NCBI RefSeq assembly: GCF_028640845.1
Contig: NC_080541.1
Span: forward strand, 179,902,502 to 179,966,501
Source of the DNA: Ahaetulla prasina
Taxonomy: Eukaryota > Chordata > Lepidosauria > Squamata > Colubridae
Reading direction: 5' to 3'
DNA length: 64,000 nt
Each line of letters opens with the position of its first letter. Within the stretch, counting starts at the first letter, position 1. The position numbers were made by a program, and so were the translations under genes. This document shows positions 21,126-33,800 of this stretch, in pieces. Under the pieces are notes generated by a model. That model searched no databases. It saw only the letters and a list, made by a program, of their open reading frames with translations, and was not told the origin of the DNA.

Positions 21126-24100
21126 GTAAGTAATAAAATTGGTTGAGCAGATGTTTTAAGAATTCAGAAGGAGCAAAAGTATAATATATGAAATAGTTCC
21201 ATACAGCGTTGGTTTCGTGCTTTCAAATAAAGATGCTTTTGCCTTAACCTTCCCACATAAAAAAGAATTACAGTATTTTTGCCTGGTGGGTGATAAAAAG
21301 TTATTCACTACAGCTGCAAGCTATTCTGGTTCTTCTTTTAAATATTGCCATCTTACTCATGAACAAAGAACTATTGTGGGTGTTTTGTTGTGTAAATGAA
21401 GTGACGCACAGGTTTGGTAAGTAACATCTATCTACCCATTCAGGGTTATAGGGATAATTGCTTCAGTGATGAAGCCTTATTGGTGTGGAGAAAAAAATCC
21501 CTCATATTTCTTAATATCCTCCACAGAGTTGTTGCTTGTTCACCTCACGCTGACAGAGAATTTTGCAATTCAAGAGCATTTTTTATTTATATAATTTTGA
21601 CAATCCTTAGACATAATTAAGATTATCCACTGTACTGAAGGGCAGGTGACAATAGTAGAAAGGGTCATATAAATTGTCAGCTGATTTCATGGAGAGTTGG
21701 AGTTAATCAAGCATATTGGGAGAAAAATTAGGAAGAAACCTATGTTTTTCTGGTTCTTACTTTTAAATCAGGAACAAAAAGAGATACCGAGGAGCTGCCC
21801 AGTAGCATCTGATGTAGTTTTGCAAACTTCCTTTTCTTTCTTTCAAAGATAATTGAATCTTAATCTAGCTATTTCTGTCTGCTTCTCATACTCCTTTATT
21901 TAAACTACCAGCATTATTAATAACTAGGCGAACTTTTATATAAAAAAAGGTGAGTAGAGTCAGACCTGATCAATATTTAGATGAGAGGTTTCTCACACCC
22001 CCTTCAATCAATAATTCTGGAAGAATGCAGGGGCAAATCACCTCTGTGCAAATAAAACGTATGATCATGTTCATGTAGTCACTGGAAGCTGAACTCAGTC
22101 CGTTGGAGATGACTAATAAACAAACAAATACTAACCTGATGGAATCTTTCTTTTAACTTTCAATAAATCCAATCTAATGCTCATTCAGAAATTTCACTGA
22201 TGCTCAGCAAAAGATCACCAATTCTGGTGCTACTAAAAAGCAGACACTTTCAATTCATGATGTGTTAAGATTGGAAATGTGTTTTTTTGGGGGGGAGGGG
22301 ACAAAATACCAAATTCTAAACATATTTATTAATGTTTTGATCTCATCAGTATACAATCCAAGTATTTACACAGTTTCAATAACCAAAAGGCAAGTAGACA
22401 TTCCAGAAAAAAACTACACATTTAAAAAAGATTGCAATTCAAATATTTTATACTTAGCCAAGTGAATTATCATATATTAGCTCTAGCATGCATCGCTCTA
22501 TCAAAGCTATATAAATATTTTTAAACTAACAGTCTACTGACAGTTTAAGTTCCTCTTTTGATTAAAGACTTGTATTTCTAGTAAATAGCTAGACATAAGG
22601 GAGAAAATTGGTTCCTATTGTGATATTGTACACTGAATAACTTAATATACTATAGCACAATTTAGAAACCAATGATAGCTACATTTGATACTATTCTGTA
22701 AATTTCCTTCCAGAGAATTAACTTAGGTGACATGTTATGAGGGCTTAAATAAATTATCATTCCTTCCGCAAAGAAAAGGAGAAAAATAGGGTGATGGTTT
22801 AGGATAGGAACTTAAGCATTAGATAACTGAAATAACAAAGAGAGGATATTTTTTCATAAGATGATCTAATATAATAAAAAATTGTAATATATAACACCTA
22901 ATTTTTGAAATGAACATGAAATTATTTCTAGGGAATTATTCAGGTGGCTGTATAAATTCTATTTGTTTGATCTACCTTTTGAATAGTCATACTGTATGAG
23001 TATGCTGAAAGGTGGCTGAAACCAGTTCAGCCTGATAGAAACCAATTATTAACCAGAAAGAACTCTTTTGTTATCTTTGCTATGTAGCATCTATTATAGT
23101 AATTAAACTCTATTAAAATAGTTAAATAACATTAAGACAAGATTGTTTTCTTGGACTATCTGAGCTAAATATCTTTTCCACTTTCCGTTTCCAGGTTATT
23201 CTTGTGTTGACTACTTTTCAGCTTCCCCTAGTGATCATGAGCTTTGGGCAGTCTAAATTATACCGAAGGTAAAGATGTTATAGTTGTCTATAGTTCTATG
23301 TAAATAGATATTTATTATATTTTTCTTTTTTTTAAAAGTCAGTATTGCTTCTATGCCTAATTGCTGCAACAGCCTTCTCTGGTTCCATCGATAAAGTGCT
23401 GGGTGACCTGTTTCTTTCAAAAGCTGTTTTCCTGTAAATACATATAGTTTTCCATGATTAACTTTTAAACAATGGCAGTATAAACCTGTTTTTGTCGGAA
23501 TAGGATCACGTTGACCCAGGATAATTTTTATCTTAATAGATTGTCAAATACAATCCATCTTCTTCCTCTGCCTGTTGGAAATCCTTCAGAAACAGCCCCC
23601 CTTTTGACTACTAGTATAGGTAATAAAACTTTGAGATAAGATGAAGGCTTCACCTGCCTATTAACATTCCATATGTTTGAGGCTAGGATTACAGCCATAT
23701 TTTCTCGGGTGGAAACCAGAAATATTGCTTTAGACTTTTTCCTCCAATATTTGCTTTGGTGTGGCCGACTGTTCCTGCTTTTCCATTTTCCATTTGTTAT
23801 GTAGAACAAGTTGCACCAGAGAGGTGAAGGTAGTCCTTTTAGAAAAGAGTTGTTCCTGCCAAGGGCAGGCATATTGTATAGTGGTAGTTTGCTCCCAACT
23901 TCAAAGGTCCAACAGGCAGAAGAGGGATTTACTGGCATGTGGTCATAGGTTAATTAAGATTCGCTGTGGAATGGGAAAAGGAAGAACTGAGAAAGGCCTA
24001 TTGCTCCAGAGCAGTGTTTCTCAGTCTCTTCAATTTTAAGGTATGGATTTCAATTACCAACATTCCCCTGCCAGTGCTGGGAGTTGAAATCCACTCTTAA

Positions 24101-24714
24101 AATTGTGGAGACTGAGAAACACTGCTCTAGCACAATCCTAATACAGAATCTTGCATGCAATAGTTACTGTGTAGATCCTACTAGTTATGTGATAGAACCA
24201 CTTGTGAAAACCCTTCTTTGACAGAATCATCAATGCTGCTAATATTATTTTTCAAATATCAAGCCAAATCAATTTGGTTCCTTAGGCTTAGAGCAGGGTT
24301 GAAATCCAGCAGGTTCTGACAGGTTCTGGAGAACCAGTCGCAGAAATTTTGAGTAGTTCGGAGAACTGGCAAATACCAACTCTGGCTGGTCCCAGAGTGA
24401 GGTGGGAATGCGGATTCTGCACGCCCACCAAGCCACGCCCATAGAACTGGTAGTAAAAGATTTTGAATTTCACCACTGGCTTAGAGGTTTAGTGGAACAT
24501 GCCATTTATGATTATGGTCCCTACTTTTGGTGTGGGTACAGATTTATGGATTCTTCATAGCATATTTTTATAGTTTAATTGACTACTTATTTTAATTTTT
24601 AATTGTATTAACTATTTTGGCAATTACCTGAAAGTGAGAGGATTTTTAAAACATGGGAGCTATTTTATATGATAAAGTGTAGTACCTTATCTGTGTGAAG
24701 GATAATTTTCACTG

Positions 24715-24804
<90 letters not shown>

Positions 24805-27800
24805 TTTGTTGTTGTTGTTGTTGTTAGTTGCAAAGTCGTGTCCAACCCATCGCGACCCCATGGACAACATTATATATATATAATATATAACATTATATAT
24901 ATATAATGTTATATATATTATATATATATATATTATATATATAATATATAACATTATATATATATATATAATATATGGACAACATATATACACACACACA
25001 TATATATATTTGTGCACATTCTATTATTGTGTACATATTTCATCATTGAACTAAATCATGCCATAGAAAAATCTTAAGTATTTTTACATTGTTAACTCTT
25101 ATATTTTTCCAGTTCTTTTTGATATTTATTTTATTGCGTCACTAAGACAAATTATTACTTCAAGGTGTTTGGGTAATTTTTGTCCTTACTTTGTCTTTTC
25201 CCTCCCTTTTATCTTAGTGAAGATTATGGGAAAACTTTCACAGACATTACAGACCTCATTAACAACACTTTCATCAGAACAGAGTTTGGAATGGCTATTG
25301 GACCAGAGAATTCAGGGAAGGTAGGAAGAATTAGTTATTACAATACAAGCTAGCCTGTTTGTTATCCCTATTCTTTGTGATAAAAATGGAAGTCTTGAGA
25401 TGAAGGCTCTAAAATGGCTGCATTTTAATAATTTAACTTAGTATTGGAGAATAGATTTAAGATGGTACTTGAGCTGTTAACACGGCTGGAATCTAGGTAG
25501 ATTTAAGTTTATTACTAGTTTTCCAGTGGTTGCTACTTGCCAAGGCATTCTAGAGCAGTAGTGCAAAAAACTGACTGGGTCCATCCCTGGCCTAGCATCA
25601 TCTACTGAATAGCAATAGCAATTGCTCTTAGATTTATATACAACATCACAGTATTTTACAGCCCTCTCTAAGCGCTTTACAGAGTCAGCATATTTTCCCC
25701 AACAATCTGGGTTCTCATTTTACCGACCTCGGAAGGATGGAAGACTGACTCAACCTTGAGAAAGTCAGGATCAAAGGTACCAAATTCCTGGCAGTGAGCA
25801 GAGTTAACCTGCAATACTGCATTCTAACCACTGCGCCACCATGTCTTCATGAACCTAATTATTAGGGCCAGAAATATTGACTTTTCCTTGGATTTTAAAA
25901 GGTCAAGGGAAGCTTTGAGCAAACTGTGTTTCTTAAGCTTTTTTGGATTCCTAACTATCACTTTCCACATTTGGATTGTCTTTCTTGATGTGCTGTTCAA
26001 AATCTGGGCAGCCCTTGACCTGAAGAAAATTGGACAGCTCTGCAGTGCAAACTCAGAACCTTACTTGTTAGAGCAGGCTAGTATCATCTAATTCTTCTTT
26101 CCCCTTCTTGCTGCACATTGTGTTAAATAAACTGTATAGGACTTATCGGTCATTAGTGGGGGGATAGGTTATGGCTGTGGTTTTTCTAACTTTTACTGAA
26201 TTTTAAATTACTGTCATTAGTTTGCTTCCAGAACTAAATAAACATTTTTGCTCCCAACACAGTTTAAATCCAACCTTATTGAGGCTGTCCATGGATATAT
26301 TACAGATAAGATGTTTCTTTATATGACATTTCCATTAGAGGGATAAGCAGGAATAGTTTAATTCTTTAGAGATTTCCTGAATGGGTTTCATAAAATCCTT
26401 TTGTGGCATAGCAAAGCAGTTCCTTTTGTAATCACAAAAGCCATAAACCCAATGTCTTGCATTACCTTAGAACTTCTAATACTACTTATGCTTATTTATG
26501 GTTTTTCCAGGGACTTGTTTTGTCCTTTTAAAACTATTCCAAATATGGATTCAGACATACTAGTTTCAACACATGATAAACTGGCAGTGTGAATAAGCTC
26601 CTATTTGAACGTTTAGAAGATGATTCTCATCTTTACTTTTCTATCCGTCTAGGTGATACTGACTGGGGACAGATCTGGACCATACCATAGTGGAAGAATC
26701 TTCCGATCGTCTGATTTTGCAAAGAATTTTGTACTAACAGATCTTCCTTTCCATCCTTTAACTCAAATAATTTATCACCCTCAGAATTCTGATTTGTTAT
26801 TGACCCTCAGTACTGAGGTAAGATTTGGAGAAAGGGGATGGAGGTATCTTCATTGGTGTGGCAATTGAAATTGTGATCTTGTGATCTGAAATGAAGTATA
26901 TGGGGGGGAGATAATTATTTTGAATGACTACTTATAGTCACAATTTTTATCTAGAAAAATATGTGTTTTCTAGATTTACTGATGATTATTTAGATATTAG
27001 GACAGCACTGAATTAGGAGAGCACTGAATAAATTGTGATTATGACCTGTTCTCAGAGTTTTGGCCATCTTTGCAGTCATATGATTGTAATTTGGCCGTTT
27101 GCTAACTGGCTTGCACTTAGGACTTGTTGCAGCACCCCATGATCACATGATCGCAATTTGCAACCTTTCCTGACGATTTCTTCTGAAGGTCAGTGGGGAA
27201 ACCAGGAGGGGAAGTTACAAATCGCTGGGTAAATCTGCAGGGATTGCTCTCACTAAGTGATGTGGTTATGTTTTACATCTGAAATCGAAATTCAGGTACC
27301 AGCTGCTGTTGTAAGTCAAGGGCTACTACCTCATATTTATATTCTGCTTTTTCTCATGGAATTTCAAGGAAGGTTTTTCTTCATTTTACCTTTATAACAA
27401 TAATTCCATGAGGAAGGAGGGGCTAAGAAATAGAGATTGGTCTAGATCAATCTTGAACATTTTGTGGTCCTCGGGCCACATCTGGCCAGTCTCAGTCCAG
27501 TTTGTGTTGGTGGCAGGGTCTGGGGTTTCATCAGAGTTGGCATCATTGTGTTGATGGTGGGGGGTGGGCATAGTGTCAGTGCAGTTTTGGCAGCTTAGAA
27601 ATTGGGATGTTAGTAACGAGGGGTGGGGCAGCGATGTCAGGGGCCTTCCACAGCAAACCAAGATTCTCATGTGGTGCCTTTGGAAAATTAATTGCCCAGC
27701 CCTGACCTAGATGAACAAGTCCTTTTCTTTGAGGATTATAAAACATTATTCATTTGATTAAAGTATGATTAAGCTTCTTTGGCCAATTTAAATTGATAGA

Positions 27801-30800
27801 CTTATATTACGTAAGCTTCAGTTGGTCCAGAACCATATGTGGGAAGGGCTGGTTATCAGGAGTATGCAAATTCTTTTTATTTCTAGAGTTTAATTAGTTT
27901 CTGGGCACATTTCAAAGTGCTGGTTCTGGACTTTTAATGGTTTAAGCAGTCCAGGATGTTAAAAGAACAGTTTTAAAAGATCCATCAAGCTATTTATGTT
28001 CAACAAATTTGACTTTTACTAAGGCCATGTTCTTTGGGATGCCTGCTAAGAGAGATCTATCTCTCCTCTTCTCCTACTGAAATTCAGTTGCTATTGCAGA
28101 TATAGTTCCTCTTCTCAATCTTACTAGTGACTCAGTATATTTTTCTTATTATAAAAGGATTTTTAGGTGTTTCCTTTTTTTGCTTTCTGTTAATCTTCCT
28201 TTCATTGATTGTTTTACATCAGCAATTTTTAATAAATTGCTCAGATTAGGTTGCAGATTAATCTGTACACTATAAACATAAAAATGTGTAACTTTACTAT
28301 GGACTTTTTGTTTTGTTACATGCCAGTCACTTGAATATGATGAATCAATAATAAGCAACTCTTTCTAAATGTTCCAGGGTAGCTTGTGGATATCAAAGAC
28401 ATTTGGTGAGAAATGGAAAGAAATCCACAAAGATGTTTGCTTGGCCAAATGGTAAATTTCTTAATGAATGCTGTCCAGGGAGAATTGATGGATTAATTTA
28501 TATTAAAGTAACTTTAATGTATACTGAAGGTTTAATGTATACTAACATAATTTAAGTGTCTATTATCTGATAGTTTGTAAAAACATGAAGAAAGCTGTTG
28601 AGAAAATGTTTAATATTATTTTCTCAGTTGCAACAAAGTAATTAAAGACTTTATTTAGGCTCACAATTGTAGCATATGGTTTCAGAAAAATAACTCTTGT
28701 ATGTATGAGTATTTTAATTATTTCAACATTTTGTGTACATAGCAAGTACTCTGTATAAAGAGCCAATTTTGTAACTGTTAAATTTAAATGTATTGCTTTT
28801 GCTAATTTTCATCTTGAGTATACCAGGATAATTTAATGAGTAGATATAAAACAGCTGGGGCCAATATGACAGGCCAACATAGGAGAGCCAGATTTGGAAC
28901 TAACATTTCCAAATAAAAGTATATTATGTAAATGAGAAAAAAAACTTTTGCACAAGACCTCGGGAAGTTTTTGCTTATTAGCATAATGATAAACCAGTGG
29001 TCTAATTTATATAGAAGTGAACTCCTTATTAGAGTATGACTGTTACTTTCAGTGAGGCTTATTGATGGATTTCACAAAATCCTAATGCTGCTTCTGCCAC
29101 TTGATGCATTTTTAACTTTCAAAAATCTTAGCTTGGCTTACTAACTAGATACAGTTTGTGACAACTCATCTCTGTAGACATGAAGTTGCCTAGACTGACA
29201 CCCTCCAGATATGTTGAATTAAATCCCTCATAATTCTCCAGCCAATTTACTGAAAATTCAGAGAACTGAAATGTCCATATTTTGGGGTTACATTACAGCA
29301 TTCCTGAAATTGAATTTCAAAACAACTGGAAAACTTACTCTGTACTGAAATTAAGATAATATTTTCACACACCATTCTGGTCTGATTTTGATTTAGTGGT
29401 TTCTCTGTATTTAACTACAAAAAGTGTTATTACCTAGCCCAGTGTAGTAACAGAATCTGGTTTATTGTAGGTTATTTAAAAATCATAGTGAAGCCATAAT
29501 TAAACATGATATATGAAATCATTCCACAAATTGAAATCCCAATTGTTTAGTTAGCCTACATGCTTCTACCATTACACTAATTATATTCTCTTGGCCTTTC
29601 CTAGGGGTTCTGGTGGAACCATCTTCTTTACTACCTACCTGAATGGCTCTTGTAGTAAGTAATCCTTAGTATAATAAACAGAGCTACTTTAGAGGGTTTT
29701 TTTGGAGATTTTTATGGATTCTTTTCCTTGAGGCAAAGCCTCAAGAAGTCTTGACCATAGCTTATTCACCTGCAGTTATTTTAATGTGGGAAAATCATAT
29801 TCTGGCTATATTTATATATTTATTTGTCAAAGTTTGGAATCTTTTCCCTGGGTCCACTCATAGAAAATTGTAGTTATAAAAAGTCACTGTCTTGTGAAAC
29901 AAGAGTTTGTCATTTAAAAAAAGCTTCACTAAACATTGTGGGAAGTGTCAAAACTTTAGCTGATTTTCTACTGCTTAGGACAGTAGTTCTGTTTTTTCCT
30001 TCTTTCTCTCTTTTTTTATTAACCTTTTCTGCTGCTGATGCATTTCCAATTTACAGAACTTTTGCCTAGTAAATAGGTATTTATTGCCTTTAAATGGCAT
30101 AAATTTAACTTCTGATTATGATATTGAAGGAAGTTTTAGAGGAGAGGAATTTGACATATGACCCTGGGTTTCCACCTTTCCAAACTACTTATGAATAAAT
30201 AAAGTTTATAAATATGAAGATAAGAACAAATATAAATCTGACTAGCCATATTGAAAAAAAAACATGCTACTATTGTATCACTGAAACCATAATCAAGACA
30301 GCAATGATTAATTTTTCTTACTTTCCCATGACATATTGCAATGATTATTGCATGAAATGTAACAGAGGAAATTTAAGTAGCTAATCCTTTTGAACTAAAA
30401 AATGTAGAATTGAACCTGTTCATGAGTGATGGTGAGCAATAAAAGAATCTTATTATTACAATCAGATGTAAAATGCTGTCTTATGTGAATGAACAGTTGG
30501 AAAACCTAACATAATCATAAATATGAATCAACTGCATTTTTGATGTAAAGAGATCTTCAAGTATTGACCCCCCTGTACCACTCTGTTTTTGAGTTAGTTT
30601 GATTTTTCATCCTGATGTTTACATGTGGATGTCTGCAAAATGGAAGTCTTATGTATATGAATTCTTTCTTCAGATGCTCTTGTTCAGTATGCATGCTGAG
30701 TTCCTACACAAGGTTAGGATGAGATTAACTGCCTCTTTAGCATGTCATGGAGGGAATTATCTGTTTTCTAAATGGAGCAATCTTAATGCATCTATTCTCT

Positions 30801-33800
30801 TCTGAAGAAACTGATATCGGAATATTGGAGTTAAAGAAAACTAAAGACTTTGGAAAGACATTCAAGACCATAGGAAACAACATCTACTCCTTTGGCCTAG
30901 GTGGTCGTTTTCTTTTTGCATCTGTGATGATAGAAAAAGTAAGAAACTATTCTTGGGCTTCTGTTGTTTTTCTATAGACTTAGTGCCTTCGTTTGCATCA
31001 TGCTCTTTTTTTTCTTTCCTCTAATGCAATGTCTCTAAACTGTGAGCTGTTGAGGTTTTGTGAGTAGTCCACAACAAATATAGCAAACAACAAACAAAAA
31101 AAACTATTCATAGTTCTTCCACTGGTGCAGATGCTGATGGAAAAATACTGCACTGGTTGATGTGAGTGGAAAGGAGACAAATACTTGATTAGCCTAGGAG
31201 AAAGATTGGAGAAATATCACCAGCCAATTTGGTCTGGTTCTTCCTCTCTCCTGGCCTGCATCAATATTTTTGTTCCTTCCAAGATATACAACATCATATT
31301 CATGAGTTTTCTCACTACAGCCCAAGTATCATGCTTGGCTATGAGATCCGTAGATGTTGCCAGATGTTTTCATCTTATAACCAGTTCTTTACTGTTTGTA
31401 GCCTCTCTCCCTCACACAGCCAGCCTGTTATCTACCAGATCTTCCTACCCATCTGTTGAAGGTTCTTTTATATATATTTATTCCTCCATCCATACATTTT
31501 GGCACTCTTCAGGCTCAAGGTCCAAGGCCCTACCAATGGCTGCTCCCACCCTTTCAAATTCAGGAAGCAAAGTCTATTCTACAGAAATTGAGAAGATACT
31601 CTCAGTGCACACATATCATTTCCATCACCATAATTCCAGCATCCCCGTTGCCAAAAGCTCCTTTGTTCATCTAGTGGCCACCACCAAGCACACACTGATG
31701 TTTCCTTGTCGGAATTGACCAGACCTGAGACCCTACTGAGCCCCGGAAAACTTCAGCTTCACTTTCCGTGCCCCACCTCTGTTTGCTATATTTTCTCAAA
31801 GGCAAGCCTGCTCTAATGTGCAAGTTCTTTGAAATTTTGTCATTGCTTAATAAACAGGAACATTTTAAAAAAATGTTATTAAAAACAATATATCATCATA
31901 AACGTTTTCTAGTTGTTTCATGTTATGAACAACTTTCTCGTAAATGAATATGGATGTTTTTAGAGAAAAAAAATATTTTTACTTTATCTAGACCAATACA
32001 AGGAGAATCCATGTGTCGCTAGATGAAGGTGAAACGTGGAACATGGCTCAACTTCCTTCAGTTGGACAAGAACAATTTTACTCTATTTTGGCAGCGAATG
32101 ATGACATGGTGTTCATGCATGTAGATGAACCTGGAGGTGAGAGGGAATATAAAGTGGGTGATGTATCATTCAGTATATCCACATTTTGTTTGATTATGGT
32201 TACAGAATTGCATTTTAAAAGAAAAACGGTTCTCTAAATTGTTATTATATAGGCACAAAAGATTTTACCTAAGACAAAAGTGTTTGAATTGCATATTTAG
32301 TAAATAGATTTCCAGCAGATTTACAAACTGTTGTTTTGAGAATCTGTTCCCAGTGTCAGTGTAGTCTATATAAACATGTGGGCTTCCCGACAACTTTCTT
32401 TTCCATGCCACTTTAAACAAATACATTGTATGAACATGTGTTTTTATTTAGGTAGACTTCACGTAGTTCTTCATTTAGTGTACTATTACTGCAATAGGTT
32501 TTAGGCAGATCTAAAATAAAATACAGATTGGGTGCAGGAACTTTCTACCATCGTAACTTACAGTTTGTTGGTGAATTATGATACAACTTAAAACCACTGT
32601 CTGTAAAATTCTGTTTCTCTCCTTTCAATTTTCTATTTCTTTCCCAGATACTGGACATGGAACAATTTATACCTCTGATGATCAAGGCATCATATACTCC
32701 AAGTCCCTGGAAAGGCATCTCTATACTACCACTGGGGGAGAGACAGATTTCACCAATATAACCTCCCTACGAGGCACCTATATTACCAGTGTGCTTTCAG
32801 AGGGTGGGTTTTTCATTTTTAAATTTCTTTCATTGTCACTGAAAGTTTATAGAATTGCTGAACTCTGCTAAGAAAATGGTTAAAATATTTGGACATAATT
32901 TCATTTAGAATGAAAGAAATACTCCTATCACCTTAAGTAATAGGGTATATCTAGACGATGTTTTTGTGGAGCACCTTTATAAAACTCTTAACCATAATTA
33001 AGTAGCCCTTTGGCTGTGATCGTTTATGCGATATTGACTAGAACTATTTAGTTTCTGCCCGAAGTTAAAACTTTTTACATTACTTGTGTAAAGTAAGAAG
33101 ATAAAATGAGTATGACCCAAACTATGATGTTAGGCAAGCCATTTCTGTAGATGGTGATCAGAAGTTTTATTCAGAGTAGAAATGTCAAGCTGCAATGTTA
33201 AAACTTTAAAATTCTATATGGAAATTATGTTTTATTCAAACCAAAAAGATAACACTTCTGCATAGGAACTGGTGTTTGAAACTTTGAGGTCAAACTATAT
33301 ATATATATATTGGTCAAATTGCTTGTAAACATAGGGATGATTATTATATCATAAGTAACACAGACAAGACAAGCTGTGTTCCTCTCTTGTTTCCTTCCCT
33401 ATTTGCTGAAAAATTAATGATTAGATGCCAATTTAAATCGGTGTATATAAAGTGCTTTTTCATACAACGTAATCAGTCCCTGAGAAGAACGTACTCTAGA
33501 ACAGGGGTCTACTTGTTTTCCTGAATAAATTTCAGATATTTTCTGCTTTTAGTTTAATTAAAGTGTAATCTGTTTTTGAAAAATAAAACCCGACTGGCTG
33601 CTAGAGAAAAAGCTTTTTAGTATCTTTTGCAAAGGTTCAAGGTTCTTCGATGTTTGGGGTGATAGCTGTTGTATAACTCGGAAACAAACAAACAAACAAA
33701 AAATCCATCAAATTTTAGGTTTCCTGAGGATATTGTAAGGATTATAGTGTATTAGACAAAGTTATGGATTTTTTCTTTTTCTTCCTTCAATCAGATAATT

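Noticed and set aside
24695..25017. ORFs rich in IYIY and NNNN on both strands
   Set aside because: Pure translation of AT and TTG microsatellites and the BovB-type tail.
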